Part shown: positions 40,284-49,537 of the stretch, piece by piece
How the letters are laid out: each line of letters begins with the position of its first letter
Position numbering within the stretch: position 1 is the first letter of the stretch
Assembly: GCA_002337385.1 (NCBI GenBank)
Contig: DDFY01000030.1
Location: 1-64,000, forward strand
Origin: Erythrobacter sp. UBA1916
GTDB lineage: Bacteria > Pseudomonadota > Alphaproteobacteria > Sphingomonadales > Sphingomonadaceae
Reading direction: 5' to 3'
Length of the DNA stretch: 64,000 bases
Translations under genes and position numbers: made by a program
Notes under the pieces: generated by a model
What the model was told of the DNA's origin: nothing
Database searches by the model: none
The model's input: the letters and a program-made list of their open reading frames with translations, nothing else

Positions 40284-41270
40284 CTATTCGGCTGCCAGCG
40301 CTCGCCCGCCGCCGCGCAGGCTAACCTCGTCAGCAAGCAGGCGAACTAGTCCGACGAGCACGGTGACGACTCCCTCCAGACCGGGCCCCGGCTCATGCAT
40401 GGTTTCCTCAAGATAGGCCTGCCGGCAGACCTCCACCTGCATCGCGTGCAGCCCGCGCGCCGGCGCGCCATGCCGGTCAAGCACATAGCCGCCAGCATAG
40501 GGCCGGTTATGGCTGGCAAGCCATCGGTTCGCTGAAAAATGCGCCAGCGCGCTCTGCACGAGCCCGCCATCGCAGGATGCTCCGAACCGGTCGCCGATAA
40601 CGAAGTCCACCGCGCGCCCGACACCGGTTTTCGGGCCGAGTGGTGGCATCGAGTGCAAATCGATCAGCAAGGCCGTGCCCCAGCGATCGCGCAGGCGTTC
40701 CATGCTGGTTTCCAGCTCGCGGTGGTATGGCTGATGCACCTCGTCGATGCGCGCGCCCAGTTCCGTCGGTGTCAGGCGCTGGCGCCACAGTTCGCCCATG
40801 CCCGGCAGACGCCGTGGCACCAGCCCCAGCCCACTGCGCGAGCGCCGTCCGGCGGCAAAGCGCGCAAACGAGCCCCGCTCCCCGCTTGGTGCCCCGCCCA
40901 TCACCATGTCCCAATCCATGTCATCGGTGGCGCGATTGAGGTCGATCATCGCACGGGGCGCGCGGGCGACCAGCAGGTCAGCCCCGGTCTCAAGCGCGAC
41001 CTGTTCGGCCACCAGATCAATCAGGCGGTCTTCCAGCCGCACCGAGGCCATCGCTGGATTGCGCATTCGCGCCAGCAGGTCGGATGGATAGGTCCGCCCG
41101 GCGTGCGGGACAGCAATGAGCACCGGGATCGGCGCTGGATCGCGGCGGTGAAGCACGAAGGCTGGCTGGCCGCGCATTCCCGGCAACGAGCCACCACCAT
41201 GGGTCTGCGATGCTGTCGATCGGGCTCGCAATGCCTGCGAATCGCTCTTTCGGGGCGGCGTGAGCGTCAT
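40284..41270 (-). CDS. N-formylglutamate amidohydrolase family protein
   Basis: The 328-residue protein belongs to the N-formylglutamate amidohydrolase fold. It has VPHAGRTYPSDLL with a metal-binding His near residue 56, then EDRLIDLV and APRAMIDLNRA. IDLHSMPPLG holds the catalytic Asp-His pair, and GLHAMQVEVCRQAYLEE follows near the C-terminus. The classical enzyme (HutG) releases glutamate in histidine degradation. No hut genes surround it, so the substrate here is uncertain; some relatives act on other formyl- or amide-containing compounds. The frame is complete, with ATG at 41270. The 184-bp gap to cpdR shows no gene. Confidence 0.88.
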   Translation of the reverse strand: MTLTPPRKSDSQALRARSTASQTHGGGSLPGMRGQPAFVLHRRDPAPIPVLIAVPHAGRTYPSDLLARMRNPAMASVRLEDRLIDLVAEQVALETGADLLVARAPRAMIDLNRATDDMDWDMVMGGAPSGERGSFARFAAGRRSRSGLGLVPRRLPGMGELWRQRLTPTELGARIDEVHQPYHRELETSMERLRDRWGTALLIDLHSMPPLGPKTGVGRAVDFVIGDRFGASCDGGLVQSALAHFSANRWLASHNRPYAGGYVLDRHGAPARGLHAMQVEVCRQAYLEETMHEPGPGLEGVVTVLVGLVRLLADEVSLRGGGRALAAE

Positions 41271-41454
41271 CGCCCATTGCTGGCCCGGATTGCCGCCTAT
41301 GTCAAAATCGGCCGCTGCACAGCGGCGCGCCTAACGGTGGATATTATCCTTGCCCCTTCAGGCTGTCTCAAAGTCGGTCAGGCCGGATTCCATGGAGGAA
41401 TTTGTAACCGCTTCGAGCTAGGGCTTGGGCTCACTCATGGACAGGGAAGAAAGC

Positions 41455-41829
41455 ATGATCCGGATCCTGCTCGCCGAAGACGACGACGCAATGCGCACCT
41501 ACCTCACGCGAGCGCTGGAACAGGCTGGTTATTCGGTAATGTCGGTGGGCAATGGGATGGACGCTATCCCCTTGCTCGAAACCGAAGTGTTCGACCTCTT
41601 GCTGTCCGACATCGTCATGCCCGAGCTGGATGGGATCGAGCTGGCCCAGCGCTGCAATGAGATCAGCCCCGGGACCAAGGTGATGTTCATCACCGGATTC
41701 GCCGCCGTCGCACTGCGCGCCAGCCGCGAAACGTCGAATGCCAAGATGCTCTCAAAACCCTTCCACCTGCGTGATCTGGTGCTCGAAGTGGAGCGGATGT
41801 TCGAAGATCAGGCGCTGGCGTTAAACTGA
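41455..41829 (+). CDS. cpdR: CpdR-type single-domain response regulator
   Basis: The 124-residue receiver domain has the acidic pocket (Asp9, Asp10), the phosphoacceptor Asp52 in LLSDIVMPELDG, Thr in MFITGFAA and Lys in LSKPFHLRDLVLEVERMF. The last two segments match CpdR closely. In Caulobacter, CpdR is phosphorylated through CckA-ChpT and, when unphosphorylated, primes ClpXP to degrade cell-cycle proteins. ATG 41455 has GGGAAG upstream. The frame begins earlier, but those residues are not family-like. A hairpin follows the stop. Confidence 0.9.
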   Translation: MIRILLAEDDDAMRTYLTRALEQAGYSVMSVGNGMDAIPLLETEVFDLLLSDIVMPELDGIELAQRCNEISPGTKVMFITGFAAVALRASRETSNAKMLSKPFHLRDLVLEVERMFEDQALALN

Positions 41830-41839
41830 GGCCTTGCCA

Positions 41840-41866
41840 GCGCCCTCAGCTGACGCTAGAGGGCGC
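41840..41866 (+). terminator. Hairpin after cpdR
   Basis: GCGCCCTC/GAGGGCGC, an 8-bp perfect stem with an 11-nt loop that can itself pair AGC/GCT, starts 10 nt after the stop. It is GC-rich with no strong U-tract. Confidence 0.5.
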
Positions 41867-41897
41867 GCCTGCCTTAAACGGCAAACCCGAATGGTGT

Positions 41898-41972
41898 GGG
41901 CGTATAGCTCAGTGGTAGAGCACTATGTTGACATCGTAGGGGTCGCAAGTTCAATCCTTGCTACGCCCACCA
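41898..41972 (+). tRNA. tRNA-Val (anticodon GAC)
   Basis: A 75-nt cloverleaf with acceptor GGGCGTA/TACGCCC, D arm with GCTC..GAGC, anticodon stem CTATG/CGTAG around loop TTGACAT (anticodon GAC), T arm GTTCAATCC and encoded CCA. It stands between cpdR and the MerR gene. Confidence 0.97.
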
Positions 41973-42003
41973 TTCGCACTAACCCACTGAAAATGTGAGT
42001 GTT

Positions 42004-42411
42004 TCAGCGCGGAAGCTGGTCGCGCGCTTCCTGCTCGATCACTTCGAGCTCGGCGATGGTCTTGTCGATCGCGTCGCGCTGGTGCCGCAGTTCGCCAAGA
42101 CGGTCTGCGACCTGCTGCAACAAGTGGCGCATCTGGCTCTCCTTGCCGCGATCGGCATCGTAGAGCGACAGGAACTCCCCGATCTCGCGAATCGAGAAGC
42201 CCAGCCGCTTGCCGCGCAGGATCAGCTGCATCCGCCCCATCTCGCGCCGCGAATAGACACGCATCGCTCCCACGCGGCGCGGCTGAATCAGCCCCTTGTC
42301 CTCATAGAAGCGCAAAGTGCGCTGGGTCACACCCAGCTCCTCCGAAGCCTCGGCTATCGACTTGAGGCCCTCTTCAGCGGCAACTGAGCCTGTTTCTGCC
42401 ATCTCGGTCAT
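42004..42411 (-). CDS. MerR family transcriptional regulator (LiuR-like)
   Basis: A 135-residue regulator with the MerR N-terminal winged helix (SIAEASEELGVTQRTLRFYEDKGLI at about 18-42, RVYSRREMGRMQLI). A coiled-coil dimerisation helix follows (MRHLLQQVADRLGELRHQRDAI). There is no C-terminal Cys-rich metal loop, so a metal sensor is unlikely. It overlaps the end of the acyl-CoA ligase gene by 4 nt and faces the beta-oxidation genes, the setting of LiuR-type regulators. It probably controls this locus through the palindrome at 44182-44195. Confidence 0.88.
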   Translation of the reverse strand: MTEMAETGSVAAEEGLKSIAEASEELGVTQRTLRFYEDKGLIQPRRVGAMRVYSRREMGRMQLILRGKRLGFSIREIGEFLSLYDADRGKESQMRHLLQQVADRLGELRHQRDAIDKTIAELEVIEQEARDQLPR

Positions 42412-44117
42412 GCCGATGTCTCCTCCTTGCGCGCGGCGGCCTTGGCACGCTCCTCGGCAACCAGTTCTTTCTTTTCGAGCTTGCCGACCAGGGTCTTGGG
42501 CAACTCGGGGCGGAATTCGTATGCGTCGGGCATTTCGATTGGGTTCAGTCTGTCCTTGAGAAAGGCGTCAAGCTCAGCCTCGGACAGGTCCATCCCATCG
42601 TGCAAGGCGATAAACAGCTTAGGTGCCTCACCGCGGTAGTCGTCGGGTATCCCTATCGCAACGGCTTCCTTCACCGCCGGATGCTCATAGGCGGCGTCCT
42701 CGATGATGCGTGGATAGACGTTGTAGCCCGAGCACAGGATGATGTCCTTGATGCGGTCGACCAGGAACAGGTAACCATCCTCGTCGAGATAGCCGATATC
42801 CCCCGTGCGCAGTGCGCCATCAACGAAGGCGGTCTCGGTGGCGTCGGGGCGGTTCCAGTAACCGCGCATCAGCTGCATCCCGCGCGCGCAAACCTCGCCG
42901 CGTTCGCCCACGCCCTTGCAGCATTCGCCGGTTTCGGGATCGCGAATCTCGATGATGGTGTGCGGAAAGGCAGGGCCGGCCGAATTATCCTTCACCGGCG
43001 TGCGCCCGAGCAGCGGATTGCAGGTGATGATCGGCGAGGCCTCGGTCAGGCCATAGCCTTCCGAGATGGGAGAACCGGTGCGCCGCTCGTACTGGCTGCG
43101 CACATCGAACGGCAACGGTGCCCCGCCCGAGATCGAGGTGCGGACCATCGAGAGGTCGGGCACCTTGTTATCGGGCAGCGAACCGATGGCGTTGTAGATC
43201 GTGGGCACGGCGAAAATCTGCGTCGGCGGCTTGCGCTTCACCGTCGCCAGCACCTCGTCCATCACGAAGCGCGGCAGCAGCACCAGTTCGCTGGCGGTGT
43301 CGATGCCGTAGTTGAGCACGCAGGTCAGCCCGAACACATGAAACAGCGGCAGCACGCCCAGCGTGCGTTCCTGCATGGCCCGCTCATTGCCCACGTGCAG
43401 CATCATCTGCGCCGAATTCGCCGCCAGCCCCGCGTGGGTGAGCATCGCGCCCTTCGGCCTGCCGGTGGTGCCGCCGGTATATTGCAGCACGGCCACGTCA
43501 TCCGGTGTGATATCGGCCTGCTGCGCCAGCGGTGCATGGGCGGCGAGGCGGCGGTAGTCGAGATAGTCCACCCCGGCACGCTTCTTGGCGAGGTCGCCGC
43601 GCTTCAGGGTACGCAGACCAAGGCCCTGCCAGAACGGTAGCACGTCGGCCATCGGGCACAGCAGGATGCGTTCGAGCGCGCTCTTGCCATGCGCAGCGGC
43701 AACCTTGCCGTGCAAGGCTTCGAGATCGGGCACGGCGATGATCTTCGCCCCCGAGTCGGCGATCAGGAATTCCAGCTCGTGCTCGGAATAGAGCGGGTTG
43801 AGGTTCACCACGATCGCGCCCAGCCGCAGGACGGCAAAATAAACGATCACAGAATAGGGCGTGTTGGGCAGGCACAGGCCGAACCGGTCGCCCTTGCCCA
43901 GCCCTGCATCGGCCAGCCCGCCCGCCAGCCGGTCCACCGCTTCACCAAGTTCGGCATAAGTCCATTCACGGCCAAGGAAATCCATCGCGATGCGATTGGG
44001 ATGGGTCGCAACCGAATGGTCCAGCGCCTCGGTCAGAACCCGTTTGCGCAAGTGGCCCGATGCGTCGAGAATGCGACTCGTATCGAGCGGCAGGATTTCC
44101 GATTCAGCCTGGTTCAT
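42408..44117 (-). CDS. fadD: Long-chain fatty-acyl-CoA ligase (AMP-forming)
   Basis: A 569-residue adenylate-forming enzyme that activates fatty acids to CoA thioesters. It has the P-loop-like YTGGTTGRPKG from residue 213 and the A5-type YGLTEASP. RTGDIGYLDEDGYLFLVDRIKDII (A7/A8) and the catalytic Lys in KTLVGKLEKKEL near the C-terminus complete the fold. It is upstream of, and overlaps, the MerR regulator gene, and is divergent from the thiolase gene. Substrate chain length cannot be told from sequence. Confidence 0.93.
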   Translation of the reverse strand: MNQAESEILPLDTSRILDASGHLRKRVLTEALDHSVATHPNRIAMDFLGREWTYAELGEAVDRLAGGLADAGLGKGDRFGLCLPNTPYSVIVYFAVLRLGAIVVNLNPLYSEHELEFLIADSGAKIIAVPDLEALHGKVAAAHGKSALERILLCPMADVLPFWQGLGLRTLKRGDLAKKRAGVDYLDYRRLAAHAPLAQQADITPDDVAVLQYTGGTTGRPKGAMLTHAGLAANSAQMMLHVGNERAMQERTLGVLPLFHVFGLTCVLNYGIDTASELVLLPRFVMDEVLATVKRKPPTQIFAVPTIYNAIGSLPDNKVPDLSMVRTSISGGAPLPFDVRSQYERRTGSPISEGYGLTEASPIITCNPLLGRTPVKDNSAGPAFPHTIIEIRDPETGECCKGVGERGEVCARGMQLMRGYWNRPDATETAFVDGALRTGDIGYLDEDGYLFLVDRIKDIILCSGYNVYPRIIEDAAYEHPAVKEAVAIGIPDDYRGEAPKLFIALHDGMDLSEAELDAFLKDRLNPIEMPDAYEFRPELPKTLVGKLEKKELVAEERAKAAARKEETSA

Positions 44118-44181
44118 CAGGCACCCTTTCCCGTTATGATGCGTTAGACTGGAAGAAACCGCATCTTGATTTTGCTTGGCT

Positions 44182-44195
44182 TGACGTATACGTCA
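44182..44195. promoter_or_regulatory. 14-bp palindromic operator TGACGTATACGTCA
   Basis: A perfect palindrome in the 153-bp gap between the divergent acyl-CoA ligase and thiolase genes. It overlaps a TTGACG -35-like box (44181-44186). A TTTATC -10-like box follows after an extended 19-bp spacer, the spacing typical of MerR-activated promoters. The ACGT half-sites resemble sites I recall for LiuR-type regulators. It is likely bound by the MerR-family product at 42004-42411. Confidence 0.65.
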
Positions 44196-44270
44196 GGCTC
44201 TGAACTTTATCGTAACAAAACGGCGCAAAAGGTCAATGCGCTGGAGAGAAGAGAGAAAGGCACCGTTCCC

Positions 44271-45404
44271 ATGAGCCAGGCTGTTATTGCCGGATATGTC
44301 CGCTCCCCCTTCCATCCTGCCTATCGCGGCGCGCTCGCCAAGGTACGCCCTGACGATCTTGCTGCCAACACCATCAAGGGCCTGATCGAACGCACGGGCG
44401 TGAAGGCTGAAGGCATCGAGGATCTGGTGCTCGGCTGCGCCTTCCCCGAGGGCGAACAGGGTTTCAACCTCGCCCGTCTCGTGGTGCTGCTGGCAGACCT
44501 GCCGCAGTCGATCGGCGGGATCACGATGAACCGCTTCTGCGGCTCCTCGATGAGCGCTATTCACTATGCCGCGGGCCAGATCGCGCTGGGCGCGGGTGAG
44601 GTGTTCATCTGCGCCGGCGTCGAATCGATGAGCCGGGTGCCGATGACCGGGTTCAATCCCATGCCCAACCCCGAGCTGGCCAAGCGCAGCGCCGCCTATG
44701 TCGGCATGGGTGACACCGCCGAGAACGTGGCGAAGAAGTATGACCTGTCGCGCGCGGCGCAGGAAGAGTTTGCCCTAGCCAGTCAGAAGAAGGCAGGTGC
44801 TGCCATCGAAGCGGGCAAGCTGAAGGACGAGATCATCCCGATCGAGACCGCCAATGGCCTTGTTGACGCGGACGGCACGCCCCGCCCCGGCACCACTGCC
44901 GAAGACCTTGCCGGTCTCAAGCTCGCCTTCGACAAGAACGGCAGTGTCACCGCCGGCACCTCTTCCCCGCTGACAGATGGCGCGGCCGCCGTGCTGGTTT
45001 GCTCGGAGGAATATGCCAAGGCCAACGGGCTGCCGATCATCGCCAAGATCAAGTCCATGGCCATTTCCGGCTGCGCGCCCGAGATCATGGGTATCGGCCC
45101 GGTCGAAGCGACTAAGAAGGCGCTTAAGCGGGCGGGCCTGACGATGGACGATATCGACATCGTCGAACTGAATGAGGCCTTCTCCAGCCAGTCGCTTGCC
45201 TGCATCGGCGACCTCGGCATCCCGACCGAAAAGATCAACCTCGACGGCGGCGCCATCGCCATCGGCCACCCGCTCGGCGCGACGGGCGCGCGGATCACGG
45301 GTAAGGTCGCCCAATTGCTGAAGCGCGAGGGCAAGAAATATGCACTCGCCACGCAGTGCATCGGCGGCGGCCAAGGCATCGCCACCATCCTGGAGGCTGA
45401 ATAA
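44271..45404 (+). CDS. fadA: Acetyl-CoA C-acyltransferase (thiolase)
   Basis: The 377-residue thiolase cleaves 3-ketoacyl-CoA in beta-oxidation. The active-site residues are Cys90 in RFCGSSMS, His333 in IGHPLGATGAR and Cys363 in TQCIGGGQG. ATG 44271 gives the family N-terminus MSQAVIAGYVRSPF. The longer frame to 44166 runs over the operator and is rejected. The stop overlaps the start of the HAD-ECH gene (TAATG), coupling the two. Confidence 0.95.
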   Translation: MSQAVIAGYVRSPFHPAYRGALAKVRPDDLAANTIKGLIERTGVKAEGIEDLVLGCAFPEGEQGFNLARLVVLLADLPQSIGGITMNRFCGSSMSAIHYAAGQIALGAGEVFICAGVESMSRVPMTGFNPMPNPELAKRSAAYVGMGDTAENVAKKYDLSRAAQEEFALASQKKAGAAIEAGKLKDEIIPIETANGLVDADGTPRPGTTAEDLAGLKLAFDKNGSVTAGTSSPLTDGAAAVLVCSEEYAKANGLPIIAKIKSMAISGCAPEIMGIGPVEATKKALKRAGLTMDDIDIVELNEAFSSQSLACIGDLGIPTEKINLDGGAIAIGHPLGATGARITGKVAQLLKREGKKYALATQCIGGGQGIATILEAE

Positions 45405-47734
45405 TGAGTGACAGCACAATCTCAAAAGTCTGCGTGATCGGGGCTGGCACCATGGGTGCCGGTATAGCCGCGCAGGTCGCCAATGCGGGCGTGCCGGTGT
45501 TGCTGCTGGACATCGTCCCCAAGGAGGGCAGCAACCGCAATGCCATCGCCGAGGGCGCGGTTGCGAAGATGCTGAAGACCGACCCCGCCCCCTTCATGAG
45601 CAAGCGCGCGGCCAAGCTGGTCGAAACGGGCAATATCGAGGATCACCTCGACAAGGTGGCCGAGTGTGACTGGGTGATCGAGGCGATCATCGAGCGACTC
45701 GACATCAAGCAAGACCTTTACGCCAAGCTGGAAAAGGTCCGCACACCCGGCACGGCTGTGAGTTCGAACACCTCGACCATCCCGCTCGCGCAGCTGACCG
45801 ATGGCCGCTCGGACGAATTCAAGCGCGACTTCCTCATCACGCACTTCTTCAATCCGCCGCGCTACATGCGGCTGATCGAAATCGTGGCGGGTCCGCACAG
45901 CGATCCGGCCACCGTCGCCAAGGTGAGCGACTTTGCCGACCGCAAGCTCGGCAAGACGCCGGTGACCTGCGAGGATTCGCCGGGTTTCATCGCCAACCGC
46001 ATCGGCACCTTCTGGATTCAGGCCGCAGTCAACGCTGCCTTCGACATGGGCATATCGGTGGAAGATGCCGACGCCATTGGCGGCAAGCCGATGGGCGTAC
46101 CCAAGACCGGCATTTTCGGGCTGATCGACCTGATCGGGCTCGACCTGATGCCCTATCTGCAAAAGAGCCTCACCAGCACCCTGCCCGCCGACGATCCCTA
46201 TCAAAAGATCGCCCGCAGCGAGCCGCTGATCGAGAATCTGATTTCCGAAGGCTATACCGGCCGCAAGGGCAAGGGCGGGTTCTACCGCATCAACCGTGAA
46301 GGCGGCGGCAAGGTCAAGGAAGCCATCGACCTCAAGAGCGGCGAATTTTCCGCCGCGCGCGGATCAAGCGTGGTGCGCGGTTCGGCAGCCAAGGGCAACC
46401 TCGGCAAGCTTATCTCCATTCCCGGCAAGGTGGGCGACTATGCCTGGGCCATTCTCGGCCCGACCCTGTCCTATTCGGCCAGCATCGTGCCCGAGGCGAC
46501 TGAGACCATCGTCGGCGTCGATGATGCGATGAAGCTCGGCTACAACTGGAAGTCGGGCCCGTTCGAGATGATCGACAAGATCGGCGCGGCCAAGCTGGTC
46601 GAGCGGCTGAAGGCCGATGGCCTGCCCGTGCCGCCGCTGCTCGAACAGGTCGGTGATGGCAGCTTCTACCGGGTCGAGAACGGCAAGCGCCAGTATTTCG
46701 GCACCGATGGTGAGTATCACGACGTGGTGCGCCCCGAGGGTGTGGTGCTGCTGGAGGACATCAAGCTCTCCGCCGAGCCGCTCATCAAGAATGCCTCCGC
46801 TGCGCTGTGGGACGTCGGCGACGGGGTCGCCTGCCTCGAATTCACCGGCAAGATGAACACGCTCGAGGGCGATGTCATGAAGCTGATCCATCAGGCCGTG
46901 CCGCTGGTGGCGAAGGACTTCAAGGCGCTGGTGGTTTACAACGAAGGCCCGGCCTTCTCGGCTGGTGCGAACCTCGGCCTTGCTATCTTCGCGATGAATA
47001 TCGCCGCGTGGAGCGAAGTCGAAAAGCTGGTCAAAGGCGGACAGGCTGCTTTGAAGGCGCTCAAATATGCGCCCTTCCCCGTCGTTGCCGCGCCTACGGG
47101 CCTCGCTCTGGGCGGCGGGTGTGAGGTCTGCCTCAATTCGGATGCGATTCAGGCCCATGCCGAGACCTATATCGGCCTCGTCGAAACCGGCGTGGGCATC
47201 GTCCCCGGCTGGGGCGGCTGCGGCGAGATGCTCGAACGCTGGATCGACAATCCGCGCGCACCCAAGGGGCCGATGGCAGCGGTGAGCAAGGTGTTCGAAA
47301 TCGTCTCCACCGCCACCGTGGCCAAGAGCGCCGCCAATGCCAAGGAACTGGGCTTCCTGCGTCCAACCGACCAGGTCACCATGAACCGCGACCGCTTGCT
47401 GTTTGACGCCAAGCAGCGCGCGCTGTCGATGGTCGATGGCTATGTGCCGCCCGAAAAGCCCGAGTTCCGCCTCCCCGGCGCATCGGGCCGCGCAGCGCTC
47501 AAGCTGGCGGTGGACGGCTTCCGCAAACGCGGCATCGCCACCCCGCATGACGAGGTCGTGGCAGCAGAGCTGGCCAATGTGCTGACCGGCGGCGACACCG
47601 ATCCGACCGAAGTCGTGACCGAGGACCAGATGCTCAAGCTGGAATACGAGAGCTTCATGCGATTGGTCCGCAATCCAAATTCGCAGGCCCGGGTCGAGCA
47701 TATGCTCGAAACCGGCAAGCCCCTGCGCAACTAA
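45404..47734 (+). CDS. 3-hydroxyacyl-CoA dehydrogenase / enoyl-CoA hydratase fusion (FadN-like order)
   Basis: A 776-residue two-enzyme protein. The dehydrogenase is first, with the NAD loop GAGTMGAG at 13-20, THFFNPPRYMRLIEIV and DSPGFIANRIG. The hydratase domain is last, with the Glu pair in GGGCEVCLNSD and GLVETGVGIVPGWGG. FadB and FadJ have the reverse order; HAD first, hydratase last is the FadN arrangement. With thiolase and acyl-CoA dehydrogenase beside it, it completes a beta-oxidation spiral. It ends 12 bp before the dehydrogenase gene. Confidence 0.94.
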   Translation: MSDSTISKVCVIGAGTMGAGIAAQVANAGVPVLLLDIVPKEGSNRNAIAEGAVAKMLKTDPAPFMSKRAAKLVETGNIEDHLDKVAECDWVIEAIIERLDIKQDLYAKLEKVRTPGTAVSSNTSTIPLAQLTDGRSDEFKRDFLITHFFNPPRYMRLIEIVAGPHSDPATVAKVSDFADRKLGKTPVTCEDSPGFIANRIGTFWIQAAVNAAFDMGISVEDADAIGGKPMGVPKTGIFGLIDLIGLDLMPYLQKSLTSTLPADDPYQKIARSEPLIENLISEGYTGRKGKGGFYRINREGGGKVKEAIDLKSGEFSAARGSSVVRGSAAKGNLGKLISIPGKVGDYAWAILGPTLSYSASIVPEATETIVGVDDAMKLGYNWKSGPFEMIDKIGAAKLVERLKADGLPVPPLLEQVGDGSFYRVENGKRQYFGTDGEYHDVVRPEGVVLLEDIKLSAEPLIKNASAALWDVGDGVACLEFTGKMNTLEGDVMKLIHQAVPLVAKDFKALVVYNEGPAFSAGANLGLAIFAMNIAAWSEVEKLVKGGQAALKALKYAPFPVVAAPTGLALGGGCEVCLNSDAIQAHAETYIGLVETGVGIVPGWGGCGEMLERWIDNPRAPKGPMAAVSKVFEIVSTATVAKSAANAKELGFLRPTDQVTMNRDRLLFDAKQRALSMVDGYVPPEKPEFRLPGASGRAALKLAVDGFRKRGIATPHDEVVAAELANVLTGGDTDPTEVVTEDQMLKLEYESFMRLVRNPNSQARVEHMLETGKPLRN

Positions 47735-47746
47735 GGGAGAGACGCG

Positions 47747-49537
47747 ATGCAAGTCTATGACGCACCCATTCGCGACATGCGCTTCGTGCTCGAAGAGCTG
47801 CACACCGACGATGGCTTTGGCGACCTCGAAGGGTTCGAGGATTTCGATAGCGACGTGTCCGCCGCGATCCTCGAGGAAGCGGGCAAGCTGTGCAAGGAAG
47901 TGCTGCTGCCGATCAACTGGCCGGGCGATCAGGAAGGCTGCAAGCTCGAAAACGGCACCGTTTCCACGCCCAAAGGCTTCAAGGAGGCCTACAAGGCGTT
48001 CTGCGAAGGCGGCTGGGCCGGGCTCGGTGTGGACGAACAGTGGGGCGGCCAGAACGCGCCGCATTCGCTCGGCAAGATGGTCGAGGAGATGACCTGTTCG
48101 GCCAACCTCTCGTTCGGGCTGTACCCCGGCCTTACGGGCGGCGCGATGGTCGCGCTGGAGGCCCATGGCAGCGACGAGCTGAAAGAGTTTTATCTCCCAA
48201 AAATGGCCAACGGCGAATGGTCGGGCACGATGTGCCTGACCGAGGCGCATTGCGGCACCGACCTCGGCATGCTGCGCACCAAGGCCGAACCACAGGATGA
48301 CGGCAGCTTCCTCGTCACCGGCAACAAGATCTTCATCTCCGCCGGTGACCACGATCTGACCGAGAACATCATTCACCTCGTGCTCGCACGTCTGCCTGAT
48401 GCGCCTGCAGGCGTGAAAGGCATCTCGCTGTTCCTCGTGCCCAAGTACCTGCCCAACGCCGATAGCGAGCCGGGCGAGCACAACAAGGCCGGGCCGACCG
48501 CGATCGAGCACAAGATGGGCCTCAAGGCCTCGGCCACCTGCCAGATGAGCTTTGACGGCTCGAAGGGCTGGCTGGTCGGCGAGCCCAACAAGGGCCTTGA
48601 GGCCATGTTCACGATGATGAACACCGAGCGCGTGGCAGTCGGCATTCAGGGCCTTGGCGTGGGCGAAATCGCCTACCAGTCCGCCGTCTATTACGCGAAG
48701 GACCGCTTGCAGGGGCGTTCGCTGTCGGGCGTGAAGAACCCCGATGGCCCGGCCGATCCGATCATCGTCCACCCGGACGTGCGCCGGATGCTGATGACCA
48801 TGCGCGCCTACAACGAGGGCTGCCGCGCCCTGTCGGCCTGGGTGAGCCGTGCGCTTGACGCACAGCACGCCGCGAAGGAGCCGGAAGCGCGCGAACGGGC
48901 GACCGATTTCATCGCGCTGATGACGCCGGTGGTCAAAGCCCTGTTCACCGACCTTGGTCACGAAAGCGCCCAGCTGGCGGTGCAGGTCTATGGCGGTCAC
49001 GGCTACATTCAGGAATCGGGCGTCGAGCAATTCGCGCGTGATGCCCGGATCGCCCAGATCTACGAGGGCACCAACGGCATTCAGGCGCTTGACCTAGTGG
49101 GCCGCAAGCTGCCGCACCGGATGGGCCGCAACCTGCGCAGCTTCTTCCACCCGGTTTCGCAGTTCTGCGAGGACCATGCCGCCGATCCCGCTATCGGCAA
49201 GCTGGTCGGTTCGCTGCAACAGAGCTTCGGCGCGCTGCAGCTTAGCACCGGCCATATCGCGCAGAAGGGGCTGAAAGACCCCGAAGAAGCCGCCGCCGCC
49301 GCGACCGACTACCTGCGCCTGCTCGGCTTTGTCGCCATGGCCTATTGCTTTGCCAAGGCGGCCAAGATCGCCCATGCCAAGCTTGCCGAAGGCACCGGTG
49401 AAGAGGCGTTCTACAAGGCCAAGATCACCACCGCGCAGTTCTTCTTCGACCGTCTGCTGCCCGTCGCCACGGCGCAGTTCATGGCGATCAAGAGCGGCAA
49501 AGCGAGCATGATGGAGCTGCCTGAGGAGGCGTTTTGA
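47747..49537 (+). CDS. Acyl-CoA dehydrogenase with extended C-terminal domain
   Basis: The 596-residue FAD enzyme oxidises acyl-CoA to enoyl-CoA. It shows MCLTEAHCGTDLG, FISAGDHDLTENIIHLVLA and the adenine-side YGGHGYIQESGVEQFARDARI. The catalytic Glu440 sits in IYEGTNGIQALDLVGRKL. The last 120 residues form the extra helical C-terminal domain seen in about 600-residue dehydrogenases of this operon type. GGGAGA precedes the ATG. Its stop overlaps a TTG start of the next gene (TTGA). Confidence 0.94.
   Translation: MQVYDAPIRDMRFVLEELHTDDGFGDLEGFEDFDSDVSAAILEEAGKLCKEVLLPINWPGDQEGCKLENGTVSTPKGFKEAYKAFCEGGWAGLGVDEQWGGQNAPHSLGKMVEEMTCSANLSFGLYPGLTGGAMVALEAHGSDELKEFYLPKMANGEWSGTMCLTEAHCGTDLGMLRTKAEPQDDGSFLVTGNKIFISAGDHDLTENIIHLVLARLPDAPAGVKGISLFLVPKYLPNADSEPGEHNKAGPTAIEHKMGLKASATCQMSFDGSKGWLVGEPNKGLEAMFTMMNTERVAVGIQGLGVGEIAYQSAVYYAKDRLQGRSLSGVKNPDGPADPIIVHPDVRRMLMTMRAYNEGCRALSAWVSRALDAQHAAKEPEARERATDFIALMTPVVKALFTDLGHESAQLAVQVYGGHGYIQESGVEQFARDARIAQIYEGTNGIQALDLVGRKLPHRMGRNLRSFFHPVSQFCEDHAADPAIGKLVGSLQQSFGALQLSTGHIAQKGLKDPEEAAAAATDYLRLLGFVAMAYCFAKAAKIAHAKLAEGTGEEAFYKAKITTAQFFFDRLLPVATAQFMAIKSGKASMMELPEEAF

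Noticed and set aside
46364..49030. 888-residue reverse frame over the beta-oxidation genes
   Set aside because: It spans two complete plus-strand enzymes and has shadow-type composition.
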